Shown here one piece after another: positions 34,800 through 44,480 of a stretch of DNA of 64,000 bases (position 1 is its first letter; the number at the start of each line of letters is the position of its first letter). The DNA lies in contig NC_080672.1 in the NCBI RefSeq assembly GCF_030247195.1, positions 371,388,166 through 371,452,165 of the forward strand, written 5' to 3'. The stretch is from Topomyia yanbarensis (lineage: Eukaryota > Arthropoda > Insecta > Diptera > Culicidae). The translations under genes and the position numbers were made by a program. The notes below the pieces were generated by a model. That model worked only from the letters and a program-made list of their open reading frames with translations, did no database searches and was not told where the DNA came from.

Positions 34800-35604
34800 G
34801 TCAAGCATCGGATTCTTGTTATGATGAGTAAAGTTGACGAAAAAGCTCTACTCCGACCCAACGCCGCCGTCGCTGACTTGAAATTTTGTTCGACACGCCC
34901 GAGTTTTTGTGAAGTGGAATACCTTTTGAAGGTAAAAATGCAACTTAGACTTACGGAAGTGTTGTACCTTTAGTATCATCATCTTCGCAGTGCAGTGTTA
35001 ATATCATTCAACACGTTAGCACAAGCTGAGCGTTTCGTTTTGCAGAAAAACTTAAAACACGTGGTTGAAAGTGACAACGTTGGGATTAAGATTCCCGTTT
35101 ATATTGAAAATGATTATATAGATATAAAGCTACATGACCTATCACCTCGTACCCCTCCTGAGTCAATTGCAAAATGCATGTCGCAATACGGAGAAGTAGA
35201 ATCCGTTACACCTGACACTTGGAGAAACTTCTTCCCGGGTACTCCTAACGGCGTTTTTGTAGTGAGGATGCTACTCCTCACTACAAAAAACGCCGTTAGG
35301 AGTACCCTCCTACTTGACAGTAATACTCAAAACTCACGGAACTACAATTAAACAAACTACGCTATGCACCCATGAGGGGCAAACTCCTACATGCAAGTAT
35401 TGTAATCAGACAGCACATCATGGACAACCTTGCGCGGAAGATGCAGAGGAAGACGCATCTCAACCGATTGCCAACTCATCTACGGCAAACCAACCCAAAA
35501 CAGAGTTTTCAATACAAGTGCCTGAACCACAAACAGTGGCCAAATTTGTGGCAGCAGTTGCTCAGACCATACTAAAGCATCCAGCACCGCAAAATCAACT
35601 GTAA
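34800..35604 (+). pseudogene. LINE ORF1 (gag-like) with CCHC zinc knuckle, copy Y
   Basis: Coding begins near the ATG at about 34824 (MSKVDEKALL). It resumes with VVESDNVGIKIPVYIENDYI and HDLSPRTPPESIAKCMSQYG, then PDTWRNFFPGTPNGV (34995-35260). After an inverted duplication at 35237-35307 it changes frame and continues with a retroviral-type zinc knuckle CKYCNQTAHHGQPC (C-X2-C-X4-H-X4-C, 35392-35433), then ASQPIANSSTANQPKTEF and a stop near 35602. ORF1 proteins coat LINE RNA. A stop near 34970, the frame changes and the hairpin break the frame, so it is a relic. Confidence 0.7.
35237..35307. repeat. Near-perfect 32-bp inverted duplication inside ORF1
   Basis: The left arm at 35237-35268 (starting GGGTACTCCTAACGGCG) is repeated as its reverse complement at 35275-35307, differing only in the length of one T run. 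The loop is TGCTAC. Copy X lacks the second arm, so the duplication arose in copy Y. Confidence 0.9.
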
Positions 35605-35984
35605 GCAACATAGGCAAGGGAGGTAATAACAATGACGGATTTACACTGGTCAACAATAAGTGCACGAAACAGGGGAAAACATCTGATCGCGGACACAAAG
35701 CCAGCTTCGACCTGGACGTGAAAGACTAAAAAAGAATTAGATGACCCCCCAGATGCAGTATGCCAGCAGACCCCGCGAAAGAAGGTCTCCGCTCGCAATA
35801 AAATGTTGCGCGCACGAGATCCAATATTACAATAATATTTGCTTATATTTTTATTTCCATTTGTAAACATATAAAAGATCCACGGCTCCGTTAAGCTACC
35901 ACTATGAGCCGTGTCAAATAAACAAATTGGAAAAAAACATCCGTGTACAGCTGTAAGTCACGTAGTCCAAAATATAGTGAACAT

Positions 35985-36450
35985 CTTTTGTAAAACAGAT
36001 CAGTTTCAGTGCTTAATCGTTTACGAAAATCGTGACTAAGATCATAAAATCAAGTACATAAATCACACAATTCGTGACAAGAACATCAACAATCGTGACT
36101 AAGATTCTGAAATTATTAACATGAATTACTCTACTCGTGACTAAATATCACGATAACGTGAATAGAAATTGCGAAAATCACGTCTAAGATCCTGCTATCA
36201 TGAACATAAATCACGCTACTCGGACAGAAAAATTCGATAATAATCATGAATAAAATATCACGATAACGTAATGAAACATCACAAAATTACGAATAAGCTC
36301 CTGCAATCATGAACATCGTTTCACTGTCGGTCGTGTATTCCCAAATTATGAACAAGGATCATAATAGGATAGGATGAACACGGCAACCCTACAAAACATT
36401 CGAATGTAACGCCATGTATATATTCGGCGCGAACTAGTTTTTTTGGAAAC
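35985..36450. repeat. CATGAAC / GTGACTAA repeat field, copy 2
   Basis: Repeats of AATCGTGACTAAGAT, CATGAACATAAATCAC and CGATAACGTGAAT continue for about 450 bp and end with GGCGCGAACTAGTTT and GAAACACAAATAG, as in copy 1 (14880-16235). This field begins within 60 bp of the 3' end of half-LINE copy Y. Confidence 0.55.
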
Positions 36451-39387
36451 ACAAATAGATTTTATTGAATAGGAGGATTATTATACATAATTTCAGAAAC
36501 TTATCCGTTGCATGAACGGATTTTTTTCCGTTAAATGGAACTATCATTATGAATGAGCCAAAGGATGCTTTGACCAGTGCTAGCTACGCAGTACTCAAAT
36601 CATAGGATATAATCTCATTTTTGCACACCCAGTTTGCTGCTGAGTTTATTATAAGAGTCATCCCACGCGAAGTGATCAAAGCACGTGTAATCGACCGCCA
36701 CGGATTTGAACCAAATTTGGAGGAATTGTACATCTAGGGCCAATATATAAAAACCCAATTTTTTGAGTCAATTGAACCACCCCTCGGGTCATGGAAGCAC
36801 CCCCCCCCCCCCCGTTTTTACAAATTGCCAAAACCCTTGATTTTCTGTTGATCATATCTCCGATTCTATTTACTCTATAATCAAACCGCAAGATGGCTTT
36901 TGAAGAAAATTGTTCAAGAAATCTAGAAAAAAATATTAATTTTTGGTAGCAGTGCTGCCAACTATGCGATTTTTTCAGTTAAATATTAAAAGTTAATTAT
37001 TCTCTCAATACATATATTTTAATTTTGAAAATTCTAACGCCATCGTGTTCCTCAGACATTTTTACATAAAAAACACACATAATCTCAATATAATTTGAAC
37101 GGATCCTGGGATACACCATTTTGAAGAGAAAAAACCGCAATTTCCCATATAAAAATACATTTTTATTGGCCAAAATTGAGAAAATCTACAAAAGGTAATA
37201 AAAATCGACTCTGATCTGCTAGAATCAAACCAGGAACGCTAGTTTTATACGTGACATGTCTTGTCAAAGCAATGCAAGTAACCAACAGTGTTTCTAGAAT
37301 ATTTTCGCTGTCAACGCATTTTTTCCATTGAAGTGGTCCCTTATAAACATTTTTCGCATGCGTCAGACCGTTTCGAGGTCTTCGAGACTTTGTTTATTTG
37401 AGAAATTTCCTATGAAAACCACATCTAGGAGATTCCTACAGATATTATATGAAAGTCAAATTCGTCATGCGGAATCCTCTGTAAATTTTTAACCGTGGCA
37501 CAGTGGTTTTTCTTCGCCAAAAGCATGCGAAAAATTATTCACGGGAAAACGGTAAAGCGTACAGCAATGAGGTCTTCTGGAAAGGTTTCTGATGATCCAA
37601 GATCTTTATTTTGATGATATAGTTATAGTTACAATTTTTTTAAAGTATGGAACACAAGATAAAGAATTCAGAAATGTCAAAGAATTTGTTATTGTAAACA
37701 ACTTTACTGAAGACCAAAAATTTCTATTTATGGCACACTCGAAGTTATTGACCGTTGTTGATGGATGGCCCGTTGAAAGCTTTTATTCAACATATCTTCT
37801 TAAATATCGCAGATAAAGCTTCAGTATATTCAACAAAGTTGTTTGGCTTATCAAGATACAAATCTTTCCAGAAGAGATCATTGGTCAATCTTTTACGACT
37901 TAGAAGTTATTGGGTAATTTTTGGTAAAATTAGCAAAGGTCTGAAGTAATAACTTTTGAACGGGTAAAATCGGGAAACCAGCTCTAATTTAAATTAGAAA
38001 TGCTACATCAACACTATAAAACTCAGCGGAGTTTACTTGTGTCTCGTTGTCTCCAGTAGAGTTATAGAAAATTTGAAAAAAAACTATTGTTTTCCAGAAA
38101 ATCTTTTAAAATACTCGAGATAAGAAAAACTACGTTTTAATAAAAATTGTGTATTTTGACGATTGAAATAACTTCGTAGAATATATGAAACCCGTAGAAA
38201 TGATAATTAAATAGATATTTATAAAAAACATTTTCGGGGGTCTTCCAAAAATAACGAACTATAACTTCTTAAGTATTCAAAAAAGAGATTACGTGTATTC
38301 AGCAAAAATATTCGTGAAAGCAATCTACACAACTTTTTCAAAGATTTTAGGCCATTTCTTCCACAAAAAAAATAAGTTGAAAAATCTCACTTATAGGAGG
38401 ATTAATCACAAAAATCGTAGCTGTAAATGAAAAATCGTGATATTTTTGATAACTAGTCCGAAAACACTATTGACGTAAACTCAGCCGTTTCCCCGTTAAT
38501 AACCGATCACCATTAAAACACATCATTTTCAAAAAAAATGCTATATAAATATACGAGATAAGCCATTGTTGTATTACAGAATGTTTTCCATTTTGATAAT
38601 TCAAAGCTTTTTACTGAACATCTCGAACTTGTCAGAATGATATTTCAAATGTTATATTAAATAATTGGCTTTAAAGGGATCATCCCCAAACAACCAGAAA
38701 TAATGTCGAAGATATTATAGGTATAGTAATTGTGTCTTCAGCAAAGTTGTTGGCAAAAGCTTGATTTACAATTTTGCTGAAGACATAATTTTAATATATG
38801 CGCTTGCAAGAAAGTTAGTAAATATATCTGACTTTTAAGGACATTAATCAAAATTAAAATAATAACACCATATGAAAGGGTATCAAATGTAGACAAACTC
38901 CTTCGAAGACATCGAAGTCATTGACCCAAATTTAACGATTTAGGCATAATGGTTAGATCGCATGATTTTGGCAAAAAAAAACACGCGTGGGCGCAAAGTA
39001 TAGTTTCACTAATCGAGCTAAATATTTGCAAAGTTGTTCTAGTACTCAAATGGTACCCAAAAAGTTGCACGGAGCAGGCATCTAAATTTGTCCCACCCTA
39101 CTGGCCATATTATTATACTTACTGAAAAAAAACTTTTTCGCCATTTGAACTACAATACGCGTTTATTATTGACAGATTTAGTTAAAACGAAACAAGCAGT
39201 CTTACTAAATATTTGGTGGGCCTGCCAAGAGGGGGTGGGGACGGGTCGGAAGTTTTGAAGGGGGCCCGGATTTTTAACGGAAACTAAAATTTTGGTTTGG
39301 ACTGTAAAAAAAATTCAATATCATGTGTATGATTTTAAAAACTACTGCATATTGGATATCAAATAAATGTATTTGTACCCAAGTAGA
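36451..39387. repeat. Mixed degenerate repeats, no gene
   Basis: A poly-C run lies at 36800-36813. Positions 36900-37150 match the interior of the MITE at 30698-31466. From 37560 to 38950 several segments share TTCAGCAAAGTTGTT and ACTTTACTGAAGAC motifs, also found near 49200-49290 and 29080, forming a loosely tandem dispersed family. The plus frames at 37592-37816 and 37755-37949 are by-products of this repeat. Confidence 0.45.
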
Positions 39388-39396
39388 AGATCAGAC

Positions 39397-39549
39397 CAGG
39401 GCGGGCAGAGTACATCGACTGCCATGTACGCAGCTCATCTGGGTTCGATTCCTAACCTCGCACATAGGAATGGAGAATTTTTTAAAGAAAATTTTCTAAC
39501 TTGGATGAAGAAGTGAATGGCCCTAAGATTAAAGTTTCTATAAAAAAAT
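39397..39549 (+). mobile_element. tRNA-derived SINE, short
   Basis: Flanked by the 9-bp direct repeat AGATCAGAC (39388-39396 and 39550-39558). It contains an RNA polymerase III B-box-like GGTTCGATTCC (about 39433-39443) preceded by GGGCGGGCAGAGTACATCG, which may be a degenerate A box. It ends TTTCTATAAAAAAAT. The length of 153 bp, internal promoter, A-rich tail and target duplication together support a SINE. I cannot name the family with certainty. Confidence 0.65.
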
Positions 39550-39559
39550 AGATCAGACT

Positions 39560-41149
39560 TGCTAGGGATAAAAAATTAATGATGTGATTAGAAGTCATGA
39601 GGTTGTCTTCAAATTTCGTCAATATGAAATCGATTTTTTTCAGTTATTGTCAGGTTTTCGCAACTGCTGGGTAATTATCAAAAGTAATTAGAAAGAAAAA
39701 GAAAACTTCCCAATTTTCTATTTAGGGTTGCCACACCGGTTTTTTGAGGCAAATTCCGGGTCTTTGTTTATGTAATTCGGATTTCGCCCGGATGAATCCA
39801 GTGGATTATTTTGCAATTTTTTCTTCATCAGGAACTCTCAGCATCATTTTATAAATCGTCTAGCACACAGTCATCATAAATATCATTCTCGGGTTGCAGA
39901 CCCTAATCGATAAGTAGGGCTCCTCACGGTGTTGTCCAATATATTTAAAAAGTGCTCACCACCATTTGGGTTCAGATTCACTTTACCCCACAGGACCTTT
40001 ACTTCAATGGATCAACGGATTATATGCAAAGATTCTTGAAAGACACTGAAGTGTGATTGTACGCCCCGCGTTTGTTTACTGTAGAGCAGAGAACAGTTCG
40101 CTTGGGTTATCCTTCACAGCGAGAGTGGCTGGTGCTTTTTGATTTTTTGCAGATATTCAAGGATGTGAAGTACTAAAAATCAACAAAACTGCGAAAAAGT
40201 ACACCTAAATGCTCTACCACAGCATTACACTCTGCGGTGAATGTGAAGAATATATGATATATTTTGTGCTACGAACTACAAAAGAAATAAAGCAGAGCCT
40301 ATTTAGCTTTTATGAATGTTTTTGAAACCAGCATAGCGTAAAATCCAACCACAACCCTTATTTGTAATTTGATCCATGTTTCGCTATTTTTCCCATTTTT
40401 ACATGGATTTTTTAAAAATTTGTTAAAATTTCGCTGATCAATTTTTTTGCACTTTAAAAAAATTACATATGTTTTACAATTATTTTAAATACATGCACTT
40501 TCAAAATGTTTGACGACTTTTATCAACATTTTCATTATAACAGCAAATTGCGCACAAAATAAGCCCATTTCATGACAAATATAGTGTCGATAGTTTTGTT
40601 TGGAATTTTATATGTCAAGGGAGCGTGAAGAGAAGTTCTCTAAGTTCACAATCCTGCAGTTTCCAATGACTCTAAAAAGCATACGATCATCTAAATCACT
40701 AAATTTAATTCAGCTACCAAACTAAGTCTACTAGTTAGCAACATTAGCTAACTAATGTAGCAAGTTAAATCCGCATACAAAATCTTTTCGTACTTTTGCG
40801 AGTTTGTAATTTCGCGAAGCGTAAAATTTACCTTATGAAAAATCGCATGAAAAGTAATTTGTGTGAACTGAAATTTATTTTTCTTGCGAATGGAGTAACA
40901 TTAAAGTGTTTTCTCTAATTAATGGGTTTTGATGTCCGTCAAAAAATTTAAACTTAATGCTACGTCGCACAACTTCTGGCCCTACCCTCCCCCTCGTCAC
41001 ACTTCGTCACAAATTTGGTATACCCTCCCTACCCCCCAAAATACTACGTCATTTATGCATGGCCCCTTTTTGATGTCTTTCGCATATTGATACAAACACT
41101 GATGACGGCTGCAAGTCGTGGTGTATCTGCAATTTCCTTATCTTAATTT
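39560..41149. other. Unrecognised DNA with one dispersed repeat
   Basis: The segment 40930-41075 (TACGTCGCACAACTTCTGG, CCTCCCCCTCGTCACACTTC, CTACGTCATTTATGCATGG) looks like the end of a dispersed DNA element but I see no partner end. Otherwise AT-rich without coding signal. Confidence 0.35.
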
Positions 41150-42440
41150 ATAGTCATTGCTGAGTTTTTCCATTTTATTTGCAATTTTTCCAATCTATTT
41201 TATTTTTTCTGTTGTTTCATATTTTAATACCTTGCTTTTTCATTTGTTTATTTTGTCATTCCATCAAACTTTCAAAATTAGTCTATTAGTTCCATTCATT
41301 CTTATCATTCCCCTTTTCCATTTTCTTTTTTCTCTATATATTTTTGCATTTTTCTTTTTTAAATTCATTCCAAAATGTCACATTGTCCCTTTATCTACAT
41401 TTCTCGTATTTTGGTACATGTTTTCTAGTTTTTAGCTTTCCGTAGTTTTATTTTTTCTCATTGCTAATTTATTATAATTTTTTTTACACACGTTCCTTAA
41501 TTTTTCATTTTATTCATTTTTGTTATTCTTGATTTTTCCATGCAACCTATTTTGAAAGTGCTTTTGTCTGGGTTTCAATAGGTTTGCTTTTTCATTTTTT
41601 TTTATTTTTCTAGAAAACATTGGATTTATTTTTTTTGCCATTATGCGCATTTTTTCTTAGTTTTACATTTAGGCTGTTGTTCGAATTTCTGTCAAGCTTT
41701 ATTTCTAATGTTGTTTTCCATTCTTTAAATAATCTAATCTATTTTTTTCAATTTCTTCTTGTTATTTTTTCAATTTGTTATGTTTCTATGGTATACCATT
41801 TTAGTTTTATACTATTTTTTGTTTTCCATTTTGTCCGTTTTTGTTCAATTCATTTTTTTTTTGATTTCTTCGTGTTTATTTTATTTTTGTCTTTTATATC
41901 TATTCCTCTACTTTTACGCATTCTTAACGCTTTATTCACTTTTTCTATTGCTTTAAATATTTCTTGTTTTTAATGTTGAATATATTTTATTATTTTCGAG
42001 CTTTTCAGTTTCTGCATTTTAATTTTATATCAATGTTCGCAGCTGTTTTTTTTTTCATTTTCATGATTTCTTGAATTTTTTCAACATCTGCCGATTTTTT
42101 TATGATTTTCACCATTTGTTCAACAATGTTCCACTTCTTTAGTCTTTACAATTTTATTGTCTAGTTTCCTGTTTTCTTTTCTCGATTCTTACAGGTTTTG
42201 TTTTGGTTTTTGCTTTCGATTATACATATTTTGACAATTGACTTTAATTTGTTTATGTAGTTGATTTTGCGATTTTTAGTTTTTCTGTGCGCAATTTCAA
42301 TATAAAGTTTTCCCTTTATTTTGTTTTTTGTATAATTGAACAAAGGGAATTTTTGATTTTTTTTGTTTAGATAATGTTTATAATTTTTGCAATTATGTAA
42401 TTCATTTTTAATCTTTCCATTTCTTTACTTTTACTAATAC
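41150..42440 (+). repeat. 1.3-kb T-rich low-complexity tract
   Basis: The plus strand is overwhelmingly T with scattered C, A and G (TTTTTCATTTT, TTTATTTTTG). Open frames rich in Phe, Leu, Ile and Ser (for example 41157-41435 and 41620-41973) are a by-product of this bias and lack a signal of real membrane proteins. There is no obvious unit length. It may be a decayed polypyrimidine simple repeat. Confidence 0.65.
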
Positions 42441-42624
42441 TATTGACGAAAAATTCCTCTTCAAAGTTACTAAAACGTATCTACGGCCCTGGGTGGGCCA
42501 AATATCACGTTATTTACCCATTCAAAAAATTGTGTTTTTGCCACAAGTAATTTTTTTACCCAATTTCATCTAAAAAAATATTAAAGCATCACAAAAGAGT
42601 ATCGTTGAATAATTTCGAAGCTTA

Positions 42625-43613
42625 GGGGAACATGAAGAGACTTGACCAAGCGCAAAATTCTATTTTTGGCTGTGGCTGTCTTCTATTCGATTCTTAAAAT
42701 TTTTTCAAAAATATTTTTATACTTATTTCGATCCCTTAAGGTAATTTTAAAAGTTTGGAATGAAAAATCCTTTCCTTACAGAAAATATTACGTAATTAAT
42801 AAATTTGCATTAAATTTTATCAAACTTTGTATGGACATATCTACTCGACTACTAATTACTATTAATGTACTAATATACCATCTTAATCCTTGTGAAACAG
42901 TGAAATGATTTTACATAAATTGGAACATTAGAATAACTATTACTAGAATTTGCATGACATTAAACGCAATAACTAATGTTAGGGAGACTTGACCAAGATT
43001 TTATGGGGTGACTTGACCAAGTGGCAATTAGCTGAAGAAAGATAAAAAAATCCTGATATTTACTATGCTTTGGTATCTACTGTTAATGTTAATCACGCCA
43101 TAAAAAATCCCAATTCAAACAAAAGTCTTAATATTTTAGTATTAGTAAACAAAGTTAGCAATAGTAGGACTGATTTCGTGACGTGTGAACATGCAATGCA
43201 AGCAGTACAGTTAATCCTTAAAAAGAAATGCATTTTAAAAAAACAGCAATTTATCAAATGCAACCCTTTTATATTTTTACTGCTACCTAAGGATCTTGAC
43301 AATACGGAAACAAATAATTACATTATGTTTTATGTCATTATTTTTTGTTTTGATTTTTCAAAATTCTCTTGGTCAAGTCTCCTCACGCCTTGGTCAAGTC
43401 TCCCCGCAGTGGGGAAACTTGACCAAAAAAAAAAACAATCACAGAAAAACTTTCGTAACTTTTCAAAAATTAAATTAAAAAATCTGCAAAAAGTCATAAA
43501 GACGCACAATAGCTTTGCACATTATATCTCAATGACTTTTGAGGGATTGAAGGCTTTTTTAGAGATTTATGCAGGTTTAGCTGAAAACCTGGTCAAGTCT
43601 CCCCATGTTCCCC
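42625..43613. mobile_element. 989-bp TA-flanked element with subterminal GACTTGACCAAG motifs
   Basis: Left end GGGGAACATGAAGAGACTTG and right end (other strand) GGGGAACATGGGGAGACTTG match over about 24 bp with two differences; TA lies on both sides (42623-42624, 43614-43615). The motif GGGGAGACTTGACCAAG or a close variant occurs seven times: at both ends, at 42981 and 43005 forward, at 43368 and 43389 reversed, and at 43411 forward. A 185-codon open frame at 43070-43627 runs through the end repeat and has no domain, so I treat the element as non-autonomous. Confidence 0.65.
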
Positions 43614-43619
43614 TACTTA

Positions 43620-43971
43620 TTGTTTAAATAATAACGTCCATTTTATACGATTTGACGACTACACGACTATAATTTTTATCAGTTTTCGTGTTTCAGTTTT
43701 ATGAGTTTTCGTGTTTTACACTCCTGCCATCGTGGTGAATTTCCAAAAACTACATGAAATATTTCCATAAATAGCGAAGTATAAGTTCTGTTCAGAAACA
43801 GTGCAATAAACCAACGAACCACATTCGTAGTAGAACTATGAATATTTGCTCTCTAAAACGGAAAAGTTTGTTTTTCTCGTGATCTCTATAAATTCAATGC
43901 AAAAATCTAGAAACCCATTGCACCGATCAAATTTTCCCAATAAACTCTTTAAAAATGTCCAAGCATAAAGT
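43620..43971. other. Probable start of the long intron, minus strand
   Basis: AT-rich sequence immediately downstream (on the minus strand) of the donor at 43972-43977. No repeats of this window and no open frame. Confidence 0.35.
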
Positions 43972-43977
43972 ACTCAC

Positions 43978-44004
43978 CTGATGGGTCATGGCTATTCGAT
44001 CCAT
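43978..44004 (-). CDS. Candidate first coding exon of a minus-strand gene (partial)
   Basis: On the minus strand, ATGGATCGAATAGCCATGAC leads to CATCAG|GTGAGT, a strong splice donor, with the exon ending at 43978. The frame reads MDRIAMTHQ and ends in phase 0. An in-frame stop lies about 20 codons upstream of the ATG, with no earlier Met, so this would be the true start; a second Met sits at 43987-43989 in a good context (ATAGCCATG). Upstream sequence is GC-rich and different from the surrounding repeats, as expected for a 5' leader. The gene is not recognised. A compatible 30-nt exon lies at 3970-3999. Confidence 0.4.
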
Positions 44005-44480
44005 TCCGTCTGCGGGCGACACGACTCTTCTCCCCGGACCCCGCGCTCAGTGTTCCAACCGGCAGTAGCGTAGTTTCCCTCCTGGCCGCTATCGACGTGT
44101 TCAAGATCAAAGCTGGGTACGGCGCGTATCGTGTACTCTAACTCATAGAGGGGATCGTGAGGAGGGGGGGGGGGAATCAGTGGGATAAATCTGAACAGCA
44201 GTGGGCGAATGACTGGACTCTGTCTACGGAAGCAACGACACAGCGTAAAAAGAATAGCGCTGTCGGTGTCTCAACCCGGAAATGCACAAGCACAGCACAC
44301 CGGACCGGCCTGGCACTGCTGTCGCCTGTTGCAGGTAGTAGATTTTGCCAGGCGGCCGGGATCTGATCTCTTCAATCCGGTAAGGGGGAGAAAGGGATGA
44401 TGACCGGGGGTGTGTTGTGTGCGTCGCGCGCGCGTTTTTCCGGAACAGGCACTCTTGTTAAACTTTATGTTCTATGATGT
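44005..44480 (-). promoter_or_regulatory. Putative 5' leader and promoter region of the minus-strand gene
   Basis: GC-rich, CpG-containing sequence (for example GCGTCGCGCGCGCG near 44421-44434) with a poly-G run at 44163-44174 lies directly upstream of the candidate start codon. No canonical TATA box at a plausible distance was identified. Initiator-like TCAGAT occurs on the minus strand near 44190 and 44365. Assignment is by position and composition only. Confidence 0.3.

Larger units (their letters stand above)
34735..35930 (+). mobile_element. Half-LINE copy Y: ORF1-only non-LTR element
   Basis: Leader, ORF1 and 3' region lie directly next to each other, without endonuclease or reverse transcriptase. 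The 3' region carries CCCCGCGAAAGAAGGTCTCC, GCGCGCACGAGATCCAATAT, CCACGGCTCCGTTAAGCTAC and TGAGCCGTGTCAAATAAAC. The same order and the same gap are seen in copy X at 26727-27610, so the deletion appears to be ancestral rather than private. This resembles half-LINE elements that depend on a partner's enzymes. The clade is unclear; ORF1 resembles those of Jockey/I/Loa-type LINEs. Confidence 0.65.

Noticed and set aside
41620..41973. 117-codon hydrophobic frame resembling a membrane protein
   Set aside because: Phe/Leu/Ile content is the direct result of the T-rich tract; all frames in the tract look similar.
43070..43627. 185-codon open frame on the plus strand, the longest in the window
   Set aside because: It runs through the terminal inverted repeat and subterminal motifs of the 989-bp element and encodes no recognisable domain; Lys/Asn/Phe-rich composition reflects AT-rich DNA.
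43978..43978. Naming the minus-strand gene after a known insect regulator
   Set aside because: Nineteen residues are too few to identify a family without a database search.
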